From: Pseudomonas sp. RIT-562 | Lineage (GTDB): Bacteria; Pseudomonadota; Gammaproteobacteria; Pseudomonadales; Pseudomonadaceae | Reading direction: 5' to 3' | NCBI RefSeq assembly: GCF_026241895.1 | Contig: NZ_JAPJIV010000015.1 | Location: 62,001-126,000 of the forward strand | DNA: 64,000 nt | Shown here: positions 8,794 to 18,346 of the stretch, one piece after another | How positions within the stretch are numbered: the first letter of the stretch is position 1 | Layout of the letters: each line of letters starts with the position of its first letter | Notes under the pieces: model-generated | Database searches by the model: none | Told to the model about the DNA's origin: nothing | Seen by the model: the letters and a program-made list of their open reading frames with translations, nothing else | Program-made: the position numbers and the translations under genes

Positions 8794-11700
8794 AGCGTGG
8801 TTTGAAGATAACGCTGCTGGCCATTCTTGGTCTGTTGCTGCTGATTGTTCTGGCAGTCTCCACCGTGCTCGGTACGGCGGCGGGCAGTCGCTGGGCATTG
8901 GGTTTTGTGCCGGGCCTGAGCGTGGACAATTTCCAGGGTCGCCTGGGCGGACAATGGAGTGCCGATCACCTGGTGTGGCAGCAGGACAGCAGCCGGGTGG
9001 AGCTGAGCCGGGCAATCTTCGCCTGGTCTCCCTGGTGCCTGGCGCGTCGGACCCTGTGCATCGAGCAGCTGCAGGCTGATCAAGTCAGCCTGCAGTTTCC
9101 ACCAGGTACCGATGAAGACAGCAGCGGCGCGCTCATGCTGCCGGACCTGGACTTGCCGCTGGCCATCGAGCTGGGCGATGTCAAAGTCGGCAGCCTGCTG
9201 TTCAACGGCAGCGAAGAACTCAGGGGCCTGCAGCTGGCCGCGCACTGGACCGCCCAGGGCTTGAAGATCGACTCGCTCAAGCTGCAGCGCGAGGAGCTGA
9301 GCCTGAATCTGTCCGGGCTGCTGCAACCCAGCGGCAACTGGCCACTGACCGCCGAAGGAGCCCTGACTCTGCCTGCGCCGGGCACTGGCCCGTGGGCGCT
9401 GGCGTTGAAAGTCGATGGCGACTTGCTGAAAACCCTCAACCTGAAGGCTGACAGCAGCGGCTACCTCAATGGCCAGCTGACCGGCGAGTTGCAACCGCTG
9501 GTGGAAAACCTCCCGGCCAAGGTGCGCATCACGGCTGATGGCTTCAAGGCCAGCGCCGATCTCCCGGACACCCTGCAACTCAATCAGCTCGAACTCTCGG
9601 GCGCTGGCGACCTGAAAAACGGTTACCAACTAATCGGCAAGGCCACGCTCCCGGCGGAACAAGGTCCGGTCGCACTGGCGCTGCAAGGCAAGGTCGACGC
9701 CAACGGCGCGCAGATCGCCGGCCTCGACCTGAGCGCAAGCGACCAGCAGCACCTCAATCTCACCGGTCAGGTGGACTGGAGCAAAGGCCTCAGTGCCGAT
9801 GCAAAGATCGACTGGCTGGACTTCCCGTGGCACCGCGTCTATCCGCTGATTGATGAGCCGCAAGTGGCGTTGCGCAGCTTCAATGGCGAAGTCTCCTATA
9901 CCGATGGCAAATACCTGGGCCACTTCAAGGCCGCACTGGATGGTCCGGCCGGGGCCTTCAGCCTGCAGAGCCCGTTCGCTGGCGACCTGAGCAAAATCTA
10001 CCTGCAGCAAATCCAGCTGGAAGCGGGGCAGGGCAAGGCCCAAGGGCACTTGAACCTGCAATTTGCCGACGGCATCGCCTGGGATACGGCCCTTGATCTA
10101 TCGGCAATTGATCCGGCGTACTGGGTCGCCGAGTTGCCGGGCACCTTGGCCGGTCCGCTGCGCAGTACCGGGGAGATGAAAAACGACAAGCTCAGCCTCA
10201 ATGCCGACCTCGACCTCAAGGGCAAGCTGCGCGGCCAACCGTCGATCATCCAGGCCAAGGCCGATGGCGGCGGCGAGCAGTGGAACCTCAGCGCCTTGCA
10301 GATTCGCCTGGGCGATAACAGCATCAGTGGCAAGGGCAGCCTGCAGCAGAAGCTCGCCGGCCAGATCGAGATCAAGATGCCGCGGCTGGCCCAGCTGTGG
10401 CCACAACTGCGCGGCCAGCTCAATGGCCGGGTGGACGTCGCCGGTACGCTGAAGGCCCCGCAAGGCAAGCTCGATTTGCAAGGGACACAGCTGGCCTTCC
10501 AGGAAAATCGCCTGCAAAGCCTCAACCTCGATGCGACGCTGGATAGCGCGCAGCGGGCGAAAATCGACCTCAAGGGCAGCGGCATCCGCGCCGGTGACAC
10601 TGCGCTGGGCACATTGACCGCCAGTGGCCAGGGCGATATCAAACAGCAGAAACTCAGCCTCGACCTGCAAGGGCCGCAACTCAAGCTCGCCCTGGGGCTG
10701 GACGGCGCGTTGGCTCAAGGCAATTGGCGCGGACGCCTGGCCACGGGTGATATCCAGGCTGGCGGTCAGGACTGGAAGCTGCAGGCGCCGGCGAAGCTCG
10801 AGCGCCTGGCCGATGGCAAGATCAACTTCGGCGCCCATTGCTGGCGTTCGGGTCCGGCCAGCCTGTGCGGTGAAGACCAGCGCCTGATGCCCGAGCCCAA
10901 GCTGCGTTATCACCTCAAGCAATTCCCGATCGACAGCCTGGCGCAGTGGTTGCCCAAGGACTTCGCCTGGAAAGGCGCGCTCAATGCCGACCTGCAGCTG
11001 GACCTGCCCGCGAGTGGGCCGAATGGTCAGATCAGCATCGATGCCAGCGGCGGCACCCTGCGAGTGCGCGACAAGGACCAGTGGCTGGACTTTCCGTACC
11101 AGACTCTGCTGCTCACCAGCAAGATGACCCCCAAGCGCATCGACACCGACCTGAATTTCGTCGGCGGCAAGCTGGGTGAGTTGCGGGTGCAGGCACAGAT
11201 CAACCCGTTGCCGGCGAACAAGCCCATGAGCGGCACGTTCCGCCTAAGCGGTTTGGACTTGTCCGTGGCGCGGCCCTTTGTGCCGATGGTCGAGAAAATC
11301 ACCGGTCGCCTGAATGGCAGCGGCACGATCGGCGGCACCCTGATGGCGCCTCTGGTCAACGGCAATCTGCTGCTCAGCGATGGCGAAGTGTCCGGGCCGG
11401 AACTGCCAATCGAGTTGCAGGCCTTGCAGCTCCAGGCAGTGATCGCCGGCGAAACCGTGCAGTTGAACGGCGGCTGGAAGAGCGGCAAGACCGGGCAGGG
11501 CACGCTCAACGGCAACATCGCCTGGGGCCAGGCCCTGGTGGTCGACCTGGCACTCAAGGGCTCGCAACTGCCCGTGTCCGTCGAACCCTACGCCAAGCTG
11601 GAAGTCGCCCCGGACCTGAAGATCTCGATGAAAGGCGATGAGCTGGCGGTTGCCGGCAAGGTGCTGGTGCCCAGAGGCGACATCACCGTGCGCGAGTTGC

Positions 11701-12464
11701 CGCCGTCGACGGTCAAGGTCTCCGATGACACCGTCATCGTTGGCCAGCAGACCGAGCAAGGCAAACCGCCGCTGGCGATGAAAATGGACATCGATGTGGA
11801 GGTTGGCTCCGACAAACTCAGCTTCACTGGGTTTGGCCTGACCGCCAATCTGCAGGGCCACGTGCATATCGGCGACAACATGGACACCCGTGGTGAGCTC
11901 TGGCTCAACGATGGCCGTTATCGCGCCTACGGCCAGCGCCTGACCGTGCGCCGCGCGCGGTTGCTGTTTGCCGGGCCGCTGGATCAGCCGTACCTGGACA
12001 TCGAGGCTATTCGCCAGACCGACGACGTCATCGCCGGCATCCGCCTGAGCGGCAGCGCCGAGCAGCCGACCACGCAGATCTTCTCGGAACCGGCGCTGAG
12101 CCAGGAGCAGGCATTGTCCTACCTGGTGCTGGGGCGGCCGTTGAGTACCGATGGCGGCGACAACAACATGCTCGCCCAAGCGGCGCTTGGCCTGGGCTTG
12201 ATGGGCAGTTCCGGGGTGACCGGCGGGTTGGCGAAGAACCTGGGTATCCAGGATTTCCAGCTCGACACCCAGGGCAGCGGCGACCAGACCGCCGTGGTTG
12301 CCAGCGGCAACATCTCGGAAAAACTCAGCTTGCGATATGGGGTGGGGGTGTTCGAGCCGGCCAATACCATTGCGTTGCGTTACAAGCTGAGCAAGAAGGT
12401 CTATCTGGAAGCGGCGGGTGGGGTCGCGAGCTCGCTGGATATCTTCTACAAGCGGGATTTCTAG
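8790..12464 (+). CDS. tamB: Translocation and assembly module inner-membrane subunit TamB
   Basis: A very long (1224-residue) AsmA-like bridge protein partnering with TamA. It has an N-terminal membrane anchor (residues ~5-28, rich in L/I/V) and then a long run of alternating hydrophobic beta strands that forms the periplasm-spanning groove. It ends in the conserved TamB/DUF490 domain, recognised by RGELWLNDGRYRAYGQ, ALSYLVLGRPLS and the terminal aromatic LDIFYKRDF. Translation starts at GTG within the tamA stop (4-base overlap). Such proteins are thought to move phospholipids between membranes; that is family knowledge, not visible here. Confidence 0.94.
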   Translation: MKRGLKITLLAILGLLLLIVLAVSTVLGTAAGSRWALGFVPGLSVDNFQGRLGGQWSADHLVWQQDSSRVELSRAIFAWSPWCLARRTLCIEQLQADQVSLQFPPGTDEDSSGALMLPDLDLPLAIELGDVKVGSLLFNGSEELRGLQLAAHWTAQGLKIDSLKLQREELSLNLSGLLQPSGNWPLTAEGALTLPAPGTGPWALALKVDGDLLKTLNLKADSSGYLNGQLTGELQPLVENLPAKVRITADGFKASADLPDTLQLNQLELSGAGDLKNGYQLIGKATLPAEQGPVALALQGKVDANGAQIAGLDLSASDQQHLNLTGQVDWSKGLSADAKIDWLDFPWHRVYPLIDEPQVALRSFNGEVSYTDGKYLGHFKAALDGPAGAFSLQSPFAGDLSKIYLQQIQLEAGQGKAQGHLNLQFADGIAWDTALDLSAIDPAYWVAELPGTLAGPLRSTGEMKNDKLSLNADLDLKGKLRGQPSIIQAKADGGGEQWNLSALQIRLGDNSISGKGSLQQKLAGQIEIKMPRLAQLWPQLRGQLNGRVDVAGTLKAPQGKLDLQGTQLAFQENRLQSLNLDATLDSAQRAKIDLKGSGIRAGDTALGTLTASGQGDIKQQKLSLDLQGPQLKLALGLDGALAQGNWRGRLATGDIQAGGQDWKLQAPAKLERLADGKINFGAHCWRSGPASLCGEDQRLMPEPKLRYHLKQFPIDSLAQWLPKDFAWKGALNADLQLDLPASGPNGQISIDASGGTLRVRDKDQWLDFPYQTLLLTSKMTPKRIDTDLNFVGGKLGELRVQAQINPLPANKPMSGTFRLSGLDLSVARPFVPMVEKITGRLNGSGTIGGTLMAPLVNGNLLLSDGEVSGPELPIELQALQLQAVIAGETVQLNGGWKSGKTGQGTLNGNIAWGQALVVDLALKGSQLPVSVEPYAKLEVAPDLKISMKGDELAVAGKVLVPRGDITVRELPPSTVKVSDDTVIVGQQTEQGKPPLAMKMDIDVEVGSDKLSFTGFGLTANLQGHVHIGDNMDTRGELWLNDGRYRAYGQRLTVRRARLLFAGPLDQPYLDIEAIRQTDDVIAGIRLSGSAEQPTTQIFSEPALSQEQALSYLVLGRPLSTDGGDNNMLAQAALGLGLMGSSGVTGGLAKNLGIQDFQLDTQGSGDQTAVVASGNISEKLSLRYGVGVFEPANTIALRYKLSKKVYLEAAGGVASSLDIFYKRDF

Positions 12465-12477
12465 TTTCCCCAAAATC

Positions 12478-12554
12478 AAAAGATCGCAGCCTTCGGCAGC
12501 TCCTACAGGTGTTCACAGAACCTTGTAGGAGCTGCCGAAGGCTGCGATCTTTTC
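12478..12554. repeat. REP-type inverted repeat, AAAAGATCGCAGCC family
   Basis: Near-perfect long hairpin directly after tamB: aaaagatcgcagccttcggc and its reverse complement around a short loop of ~15 bases. The 14 bases after the stop place it where it could also act as a terminator or mRNA 3' stabiliser for tamAB. The same family occurs at 17538-17613 and, decayed, at 47433-47520. Confidence 0.85.
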
Positions 12555-12605
12555 GCATTTAATCTCCCATTTATCAGTCAAATACAAAGCATCCTAACTA
12601 TTACG

Positions 12606-12660
12606 TTGACATTCGCTGCCTAGGCAGTAACATCTCGTCATACATTCTCTGCCTAGGCAG
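12606..12660 (+). promoter_or_regulatory. Promoter with two palindromic operators for the emr-like operon
   Basis: A consensus -35 TTGACA at 12606 is followed after 16 bases by TAACAT (-10, 4 of 6 matches). Two identical 12-base perfect palindromes ctgcctaggcag lie at 12616-12627 (between -35 and -10) and 12649-12660 (just downstream of the start site). Both are preceded by acattc, centre to centre 33 bases, i.e. about three helix turns on one DNA face. The arrangement fits autorepression by the MarR-type protein encoded immediately downstream. Confidence 0.75.
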
Positions 12661-12675
12661 CTAATCGGTGGCCAG

Positions 12676-13149
12676 ATGAAACACTTCACCCCGGACGACT
12701 TCAAGAACTGCCATCTCGGGCTCCTGCTCGGGCGCGCCGCGCTGCTCAAGGACCGGATCATCGACACCCACATGGAACCCCACGGCATCACTGCCGCGCA
12801 GTTCAAGGTGTTGATCATCATGGCCCAGTTCGGCGTCGACACTCCCGCCGAGCTGTGCCGGCACCTGTCCCTGGACAGCGGTTCGATGACCCGGATGCTC
12901 GATCGCCTGGAACAGAAGGGGTTCCTCGCCCGCCAGCGTTCGGAAGCGGACCGTCGTCAAGTGCAACTGGTACTCACCGCGCAAGGCCAGCAGCTCGCTG
13001 ACCGCCTGCCGGACATCGGCGCAGCCGCCATGAATGAATTGGCTGGCGCAATCACCGGGCAAGAGCTGGCGACCCTGGAGCAGATCCTGAAGAAAATTTT
13101 GGTCGCGGCGGGTGACTCGATCACCTTGCTGCGGGTAGGTGATAAATGA
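12676..13149 (+). CDS. MarR family transcriptional regulator (EmrR-like)
   Basis: A 157-residue winged-helix dimeric repressor. The DNA-binding core runs from GITAAQFKVLIIMAQFG through the recognition helix DSGSMTRMLDRLEQKGF, with the wing at QRSEADRRQVQLVLT; N- and C-terminal helices would form the dimer interface. It is the first gene of a four-gene drug-efflux operon and its stop overlaps the next start by 4 bases. By analogy with EmrR, it probably binds the paired palindromes in front of its own gene and is released by the pump's aromatic or lipophilic substrates. Inducer unknown. Confidence 0.88.
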   Translation: MKHFTPDDFKNCHLGLLLGRAALLKDRIIDTHMEPHGITAAQFKVLIIMAQFGVDTPAELCRHLSLDSGSMTRMLDRLEQKGFLARQRSEADRRQVQLVLTAQGQQLADRLPDIGAAAMNELAGAITGQELATLEQILKKILVAAGDSITLLRVGDK

Positions 13150-14609
13150 GCAGCACAACCTCGCGCACCGGCTTGAGCCTGGTGCTGGCGGCCATGACCC
13201 TGGCAGGCTGTGCCAGTTACAGTGGCCTGAAGACAGAAGGCGTCACTGTCGATGCCAAAAGCCTCAAGGCCGGGCAGTCCCTCACCGGCGTCACCCTGTC
13301 ACCGGCGGCCTGGCCAGCCAGCGACTGGTGGAAAAGTCTGGGCGACGCGCAGCTTGATGGGTTGATTCGCGAAGCCCTGCAAGACAGCCCAGACATGCAG
13401 ATTGCCCAGGCTCGCGCGCATCAGGCCAGCGCCGCAGCCTATGCCGCCGATGCCGAGCGCATGCCGACGCTCGATGCCAGTGCTGGCGTCAGTCGCTCGC
13501 GACTGGCTCGGGATCAAGACCCGCAGGGGCAGGGCGGTGCTTACTCAACCGTTCGCAACCTGAGTGCCAGCTTCAATTACAACTTCGACCTCTGGGGTGG
13601 CCAGCGTGACGCCTGGGAAGCTGCGCTGGGTGAGGCCCGTGCCGCCGAAGTCGACCAGCAGGCGGCGCAGCTGACCTTGTCCGCCGACGTTGCCCGGGCC
13701 TACAGCGATCTCGGCCAGGCCCACATCATCCATGACCTGGCCAGCGAAGACCTCAAGCGCACCCGGCAGATGCTCGACCTGAGCAAGCGCCGGCTGAGTT
13801 CGGGTATCGACAGCCAGTACCAGTTCCAGCAGACCGAAAGCCTGGAAGCCAGTTCGCAGGCCAGCCTGATCGACGCGGAAAAGCGCCTGAACAGCGCGAA
13901 AATTGCCCTGGCGGTGCTGCTCGGCAAAGGCCCGGACCGTGGCAATGAAATCGCCCGGCCGAAAGTCCTTCAGGCCGGCGCCGTGGCGCTGCCATCGGTG
14001 CTGCCTGCCGAATTGCTCGGGCGTCGACCAGACCTGATCGCCGCGCGCTGGCGGGTCGAAGCGGCAAGCAAGAATATCGCCGCCGGCAAGACTCGCTTCT
14101 ACCCCAACCTCAACCTGAGCGCCGCCGCCGGCTTCGAGTCGTTGCTGGGTGATGCAATGTTCGGTTCGGCCAGTCGGTTCTTCAACGTCGGGCCGACCAT
14201 TTCTCTGCCGATTTTCGACGGCGGCCGCCTGCGCGCCGACCTCGATTCCCGCGACGCCGACTACGACCTGGCGGTGGCGCAGTACAACAAAAGCCTGGTG
14301 AAAGCCCTTGGCGATGTCAGCGACTCGATCAATCAGCTGCGCGATATCGGCCGGCAGATTGGCGCGCAGCAGCACGCCACCGACATCGCCCAGGATTCCT
14401 ACAACACCGTGGTCCAGCGCTACGGTTCCGGTATCGGTAACTACCTGGACGTGCTCAGCATCGAGCAGCAGCTGCTCCAGGCCCAGCGTCAGCTGGCCAA
14501 CCTGAATGCCGAGCAGATCGACCTGTCGATCCAACTGATGCAGGCGCTGGGCGGCGGCTTCCAGGGTGAAACCCTGGCGGCCGCCCCTTCAGCCACGCAG
14601 AACAACTAA
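13146..14609 (+). CDS. Efflux outer-membrane factor, NodT/OprM-like lipoprotein
   Basis: A 487-residue TolC-type outer-membrane channel. The N-terminus is a lipoprotein signal with lipobox LAGC (Cys near residue 22). Two tandem outer-membrane-efflux repeats follow, with typical features such as LIREALQDSPDMQIAQARA, ELLGRRPDLIAARWRVEA, FYPNLNLSAAAGFES and ISLPIFDGGRLRADL. Being encoded with an EmrA-type adaptor and EmrB-type pump, it completes a three-component MFS efflux system spanning both membranes. E. coli EmrAB instead borrows TolC from elsewhere. Confidence 0.92.
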   Translation: MSSTTSRTGLSLVLAAMTLAGCASYSGLKTEGVTVDAKSLKAGQSLTGVTLSPAAWPASDWWKSLGDAQLDGLIREALQDSPDMQIAQARAHQASAAAYAADAERMPTLDASAGVSRSRLARDQDPQGQGGAYSTVRNLSASFNYNFDLWGGQRDAWEAALGEARAAEVDQQAAQLTLSADVARAYSDLGQAHIIHDLASEDLKRTRQMLDLSKRRLSSGIDSQYQFQQTESLEASSQASLIDAEKRLNSAKIALAVLLGKGPDRGNEIARPKVLQAGAVALPSVLPAELLGRRPDLIAARWRVEAASKNIAAGKTRFYPNLNLSAAAGFESLLGDAMFGSASRFFNVGPTISLPIFDGGRLRADLDSRDADYDLAVAQYNKSLVKALGDVSDSINQLRDIGRQIGAQQHATDIAQDSYNTVVQRYGSGIGNYLDVLSIEQQLLQAQRQLANLNAEQIDLSIQLMQALGGGFQGETLAAAPSATQNN

Positions 14610-14624
14610 TTCAAGGTAACTGTC

Positions 14625-15827
14625 ATGGCCACTGCCGAAAATACTCAAGCCCCTGATTCCCCGCAGGACACCGGCAATCCGCGCAAGCGCAAGATCATGT
14701 TGGTGATTCTGGCCATTGTCGTGGTCCTCGGCTGCGTCGGCGTCTGGGCTTATCACGAACTCTACGGGCGCTGGAACGAGAGCACCGACGATGCCTATGT
14801 GAACGGCAACGTGGTGGAAATCACCCCGCTGGTCACCGGCACCGTGGTCAGCATCGGAGCAGATGATGGCGACTTGGTGCATGAAGGCCAGGTGCTGATC
14901 AATTTCGACCCGAACGACGCCGAAGTCGGGCTGCAAAGTGCCCGGGCCAACCTGGCCCGCACCGTGCGCCAGGTTCGCGGCCTGTACAGCAATGTCGACG
15001 GCATGAAAGCCCAGGTCAACGCCCAGCAGGCGGAAGTGCAGAAGGCTCAGGACAACTTCAATCGACGCAAGAATCTGGCAGCCGGCGGTGCGATCTCCCA
15101 GGAAGAGCTGTCCCACGCCCGGGACGACCTGACCTCGGCACAAAACGCCCTGGCCAATGCCCGCCAGCAACTGAAAACCACCAGTGCGCTGGTGGATGAC
15201 ACCGTGGTCTCTTCGCACCCGGACGTGATGTCCGCCGCTGCGCAATTGCGCCAGGCTTACCTGACCAATGCCCGCAGCACCTTGATCGCGCCGGTCACCG
15301 GTTATGTCGCCAAACGCACGGTGCAGTTGGGCCAGCGAGTCCAGCCGGGCACTGCGCTGATGGCGGTGATTCCCCTGGATCAACTGTGGATCGACGCCAA
15401 TTTCAAGGAAACCCAATTGCGCGATATGCGCATCGGCCAGCCGGTGGACATCGAGGCCGACCTCTATGGCAGTGACGTGAAATACAGCGGCACCATCGAC
15501 AGTCTCGGCGCCGGTACCGGCAGCGCGTTTGCCCTGCTGCCGGCGCAGAACGCCACCGGTAACTGGATCAAGATCGTCCAACGGGTGCCGGTGCGGATTC
15601 ACATCAACGCCCAAGAGCTGGCCAAACATCCGCTGCGCGTAGGGCTGTCGACCCAGGTCGAGGTGAACCTGCACGACCAGAGTGGTCCGGTACTGGCGCA
15701 ACAGCCGCCGCAAAAGGCCTCGTTCAGCACCAACGTCTACGACCGTCAGTTGGCCGAAGCCGATGCGATGATCACCCAGCTCATCCACGACAACAGCGCC
15801 GCCGTCAGCAAGACCGCGCAACGCTGA
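14625..15827 (+). CDS. emrA: HlyD/EmrA-type membrane fusion protein
   Basis: A 400-residue periplasmic adaptor. One N-terminal transmembrane helix (residues ~24-45) is followed by the family sequence STDDAYVNGNVVEITPLVTG, the first half of the lipoyl domain. A coiled-coil hairpin (about residues 100-195, rich in A/Q/N) and the second lipoyl half ARSTLIAPVTGYVAKRTVQLG come next, and then a beta-barrel domain with LWIDANFKETQLRDMRIGQPV. It lies 15 bases after the outer-membrane factor. It links the EmrB-like pump to that channel. The name is by homology; drug specificity is not visible. Confidence 0.9.
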   Translation: MATAENTQAPDSPQDTGNPRKRKIMLVILAIVVVLGCVGVWAYHELYGRWNESTDDAYVNGNVVEITPLVTGTVVSIGADDGDLVHEGQVLINFDPNDAEVGLQSARANLARTVRQVRGLYSNVDGMKAQVNAQQAEVQKAQDNFNRRKNLAAGGAISQEELSHARDDLTSAQNALANARQQLKTTSALVDDTVVSSHPDVMSAAAQLRQAYLTNARSTLIAPVTGYVAKRTVQLGQRVQPGTALMAVIPLDQLWIDANFKETQLRDMRIGQPVDIEADLYGSDVKYSGTIDSLGAGTGSAFALLPAQNATGNWIKIVQRVPVRIHINAQELAKHPLRVGLSTQVEVNLHDQSGPVLAQQPPQKASFSTNVYDRQLAEADAMITQLIHDNSAAVSKTAQR

Positions 15828-15842
15828 TCGCCATCACCTCGA

Positions 15843-15938
15843 CCCTGTAGGAGTGAGCCTGCTCGCGATAGCGGTGGGCTGACCAACAAAGATGTTGAAT
15901 GTAAGTCCGCCATCGCGAGCAGGCTCACTCCTACAGGG
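15843..15938. repeat. REP doublet inside the emr-like operon
   Basis: Inverted pair cctgtaggagtgagcctgct ... agcaggctcactcctacagg with a loop of about 40 bases. It fills most of the 164-base gap between emrA and emrB and could form a strong mRNA hairpin that alters pump versus adaptor expression. Same family as the array at 30517-31665. Confidence 0.85.
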
Positions 15939-15991
15939 GTCAGCGGCGTCTGTAACAGGCGCGGCGCCAATCAGGTTTCAAAGGATTCGCG

Positions 15992-17521
15992 ATGAGCAAT
16001 AACGCGTCTTTCACGCCGCCCAGCCTGCTGCTCAGCACCATCGGCCTGTCGCTGGCGACTTTCATGCAGGTACTCGATACCACCATTGCCAACGTGGCCC
16101 TGCCGACGATCTCCGGCAACCTGGGGGTGAGTTCGGAGCAGGGCACCTGGGTGATCACTTCGTTCGCGGTGAGCAACGCCATCGCGCTGCCGCTGACCGG
16201 CTGGCTCAGTCGGCGATTCGGTGAGGTGAAGCTGTTTCTCTGGGCCACCATCCTGTTCGTGATCGCCTCGTTCCTGTGCGGTATTTCCACCTCGATGCCG
16301 GAGCTGATTCTGTTCCGGGTGATCCAGGGGTTGGTGGCCGGGCCGTTGTACCCGATGACCCAGACGTTGCTGATTGCCGTTTATCCCCCCGCGAGGCGCG
16401 GCATGGCCCTGGCGTTGCTGGCGATGGTCACGGTGGTGGCGCCGATTGCGGGTCCGATCCTTGGCGGCTGGATCACGGACAGCTACAGCTGGCCGTGGAT
16501 CTTTTTTATTAACGTGCCGATCGGCATCTTTGCGGTGATGGTGGTGCGCCAGCAGCTCAAAGCGCGCCCGGTGCAGACCAGCCGCCAGCCCATGGATTAC
16601 GTCGGCCTGATCACCTTGATTATTGGGGTCGGCGCCTTGCAGGTGATCCTTGATAAGGGCAATGACCTGGACTGGTTCGAGTCCAACTTCATCATTATCG
16701 GCGCGGCCATTTCGGTGATCGCCCTGGCGGTGTTCATCATCTGGGAAATGACCGACCAGCACCCGGTGGTCAACCTGCGCCTGTTTGCCCACCGAAATTT
16801 TCGCATCGGCACGCTGGTGCTGGTGCTGGGGTATGCCGGGTTCTTCGGGATCAACCTGATCCTGCCACAATGGCTGCAAACCCAGATGGGCTACACCGCC
16901 ACCTGGGCCGGCCTCGCGGTAGCGCCGATCGGCATCCTGCCGGTGATCCTGTCGCCGTTCGTCGGCAAATATGCGCACAAATTCGACCTGCGCCTGCTCG
17001 CGGGGCTGGCGTTCCTGGCGATTGGCCTAAGCTGCTTCATGCGCGCCGGCTTCACCAATGAAGTGGACTTCCAGCACATTGCCCTGGTGCAGTTGTTCAT
17101 GGGGATCGGCGTGGCGCTGTTCTTCATGCCGACGCTGAGCATCCTGATGTCGGACCTGCCCCCGAGCCAGATCGCCGATGGCGCCGGGCTGGCTACCTTC
17201 CTACGCACCTTGGGCGGCAGCTTTGCGGCGTCACTGACGACCTGGATCTGGATTCGCCGGGCGGATCAGCATCACGCCTATATGAGCGAAAGCATCAGCA
17301 CCTACGAACCGGCCACCCGTGAGGCGCTCAATGCCCTCGGCGGTCCGGGCAACCCGGCCTACGCGCAGCTCGATCACGTGCTGACCAGCCAGGCGTACAT
17401 GCTGTCCACGGTGGATTACTTCACGCTGCTGGGATGGGGGTTCATGGGCTTGATACTGATCGTGTGGCTGGCAAAACCGCCGTTTGCCGCCAAGGCCGGG
17501 CCAGCGGCCTCCGGCCATTGA
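15992..17521 (+). CDS. emrB: EmrB-type MFS drug efflux pump (DHA2, 14 TM)
   Basis: A 509-residue proton-driven multidrug exporter of the inner membrane. Fourteen hydrophobic segments are discernible. DHA2 landmarks include FMQVLDTTIANVALPTI in TM1 (motif D1), LSRRFGEVKLFLWA (motif A), RVIQGLVAGPLYPMTQ (motif B) and GPILGGWITDSYSWPWIFF (motif C, antiporter signature). It is the last gene of the marR-omf-emrA-emrB unit. The 164-base gap before it contains a REP doublet but no evident new promoter. A C-family REP hairpin follows its stop. Confidence 0.93.
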   Translation: MSNNASFTPPSLLLSTIGLSLATFMQVLDTTIANVALPTISGNLGVSSEQGTWVITSFAVSNAIALPLTGWLSRRFGEVKLFLWATILFVIASFLCGISTSMPELILFRVIQGLVAGPLYPMTQTLLIAVYPPARRGMALALLAMVTVVAPIAGPILGGWITDSYSWPWIFFINVPIGIFAVMVVRQQLKARPVQTSRQPMDYVGLITLIIGVGALQVILDKGNDLDWFESNFIIIGAAISVIALAVFIIWEMTDQHPVVNLRLFAHRNFRIGTLVLVLGYAGFFGINLILPQWLQTQMGYTATWAGLAVAPIGILPVILSPFVGKYAHKFDLRLLAGLAFLAIGLSCFMRAGFTNEVDFQHIALVQLFMGIGVALFFMPTLSILMSDLPPSQIADGAGLATFLRTLGGSFAASLTTWIWIRRADQHHAYMSESISTYEPATREALNALGGPGNPAYAQLDHVLTSQAYMLSTVDYFTLLGWGFMGLILIVWLAKPPFAAKAGPAASGH

Positions 17522-17537
17522 TTTAGCGGTGCCCGTT

Positions 17538-17613
17538 AAAAGATCGCAGCCTTCGGCAGCTCCTACAGGACTATGTGTACACCTGTAGGAGCTGCCGAAG
17601 GCTGCGATCTTTT
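17538..17613. repeat. REP-type inverted repeat, AAAAGATCGCAGCC family
   Basis: Nearly identical arms to those at 12478-12554 (aaaagatcgcagccttcggc and complement) with a different 12-16-base loop. It lies between the convergent 3' ends of emrB and lpxH, where it could serve as a bidirectional terminator-like hairpin. Confidence 0.85.
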
Positions 17614-17617
17614 GATC

Positions 17618-18346
17618 TCAAGAGGCTGCGAAATCGAACGGCGCTAACGCAAACCCATTCTCATCCACCTGCAACGCCCACCCCTGGCGATCCCAGTCCC
17701 CCAGCACAATGCGCCGGGCCGCCTGCTCGCCGATCTGCAGTTTGTGGATCGCCGGACGGTGGGTGTGCCCGTGGATCAAGGTCTTCACGCCATATTGCTG
17801 CATCACCCGTGGCACTTCCTCGGGGGTCACATCGACAATGTCATTGGCCTTCATGCGGGTCTGCGCCCGGCTTTCGCGGCGAAGCTTGCGCGCGAGTTTA
17901 TGCCGGGTGCCGAGGGGCAGGTGGCGCAGGATAAACAGGGTGACGGGGTTACGCAGGTAGCGCCGCAGCTTCATATAAGCTTCGTCGCGGGTGCACAGGC
18001 TGTCACCGTGCATCAACAGCACCGGTTCGCCTGCGAGTTGCACGACGCTCGGGTCCTGCAACAACGTGCAGCCGGCTTGTTTGCAGAAGGCCTGGCCGAG
18101 CATGAAGTCGCGGTTACCGTGCATCAGGAAAATGGCCGTGCCGCTGTCGCTGAGATCGCGCAGGGCCTGGCAGATGGAGCGCTGGAAGGCGGTCATGGCA
18201 TCGTCGCCAATCCACGCTTCGAAAAAGTCGCCAAGAATGTATAACGCACTTGCCGAGCGGGCCCGCCCGGCAAGCAAATCCAGAAACGCCCGGGTAATGT
18301 CCGGGCGCTCCTCTTCCAGATGCAAGTCTGAAATCAGCAATATCAC
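17618..18346 (-). CDS. lpxH: UDP-2,3-diacylglucosamine diphosphatase
   Basis: Fourth step of lipid A synthesis: hydrolysis of UDP-2,3-diacylglucosamine to lipid X and UMP on the cytoplasmic face of the inner membrane. The 242 residues match the E. coli length (240). Metallophosphoesterase motifs appear in order: ISDLHL at the N-terminus, [22 protein letters not shown] and IHGHTHRP. The start overlaps the ppiB stop by 4 bases, so the two are translationally coupled. Confidence 0.96.
   Translation of the reverse strand: MILLISDLHLEEERPDITRAFLDLLAGRARSASALYILGDFFEAWIGDDAMTAFQRSICQALRDLSDSGTAIFLMHGNRDFMLGQAFCKQAGCTLLQDPSVVQLAGEPVLLMHGDSLCTRDEAYMKLRRYLRNPVTLFILRHLPLGTRHKLARKLRRESRAQTRMKANDIVDVTPEEVPRVMQQYGVKTLIHGHTHRPAIHKLQIGEQAARRIVLGDWDRQGWALQVDENGFALAPFDFAAS

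Noticed and set aside
8089-9629. Long minus-strand frames over tamA/tamB
   Set aside because: Shadows of tamA/tamB; the coupled tamA-tamB start and stop confirm the plus strand.
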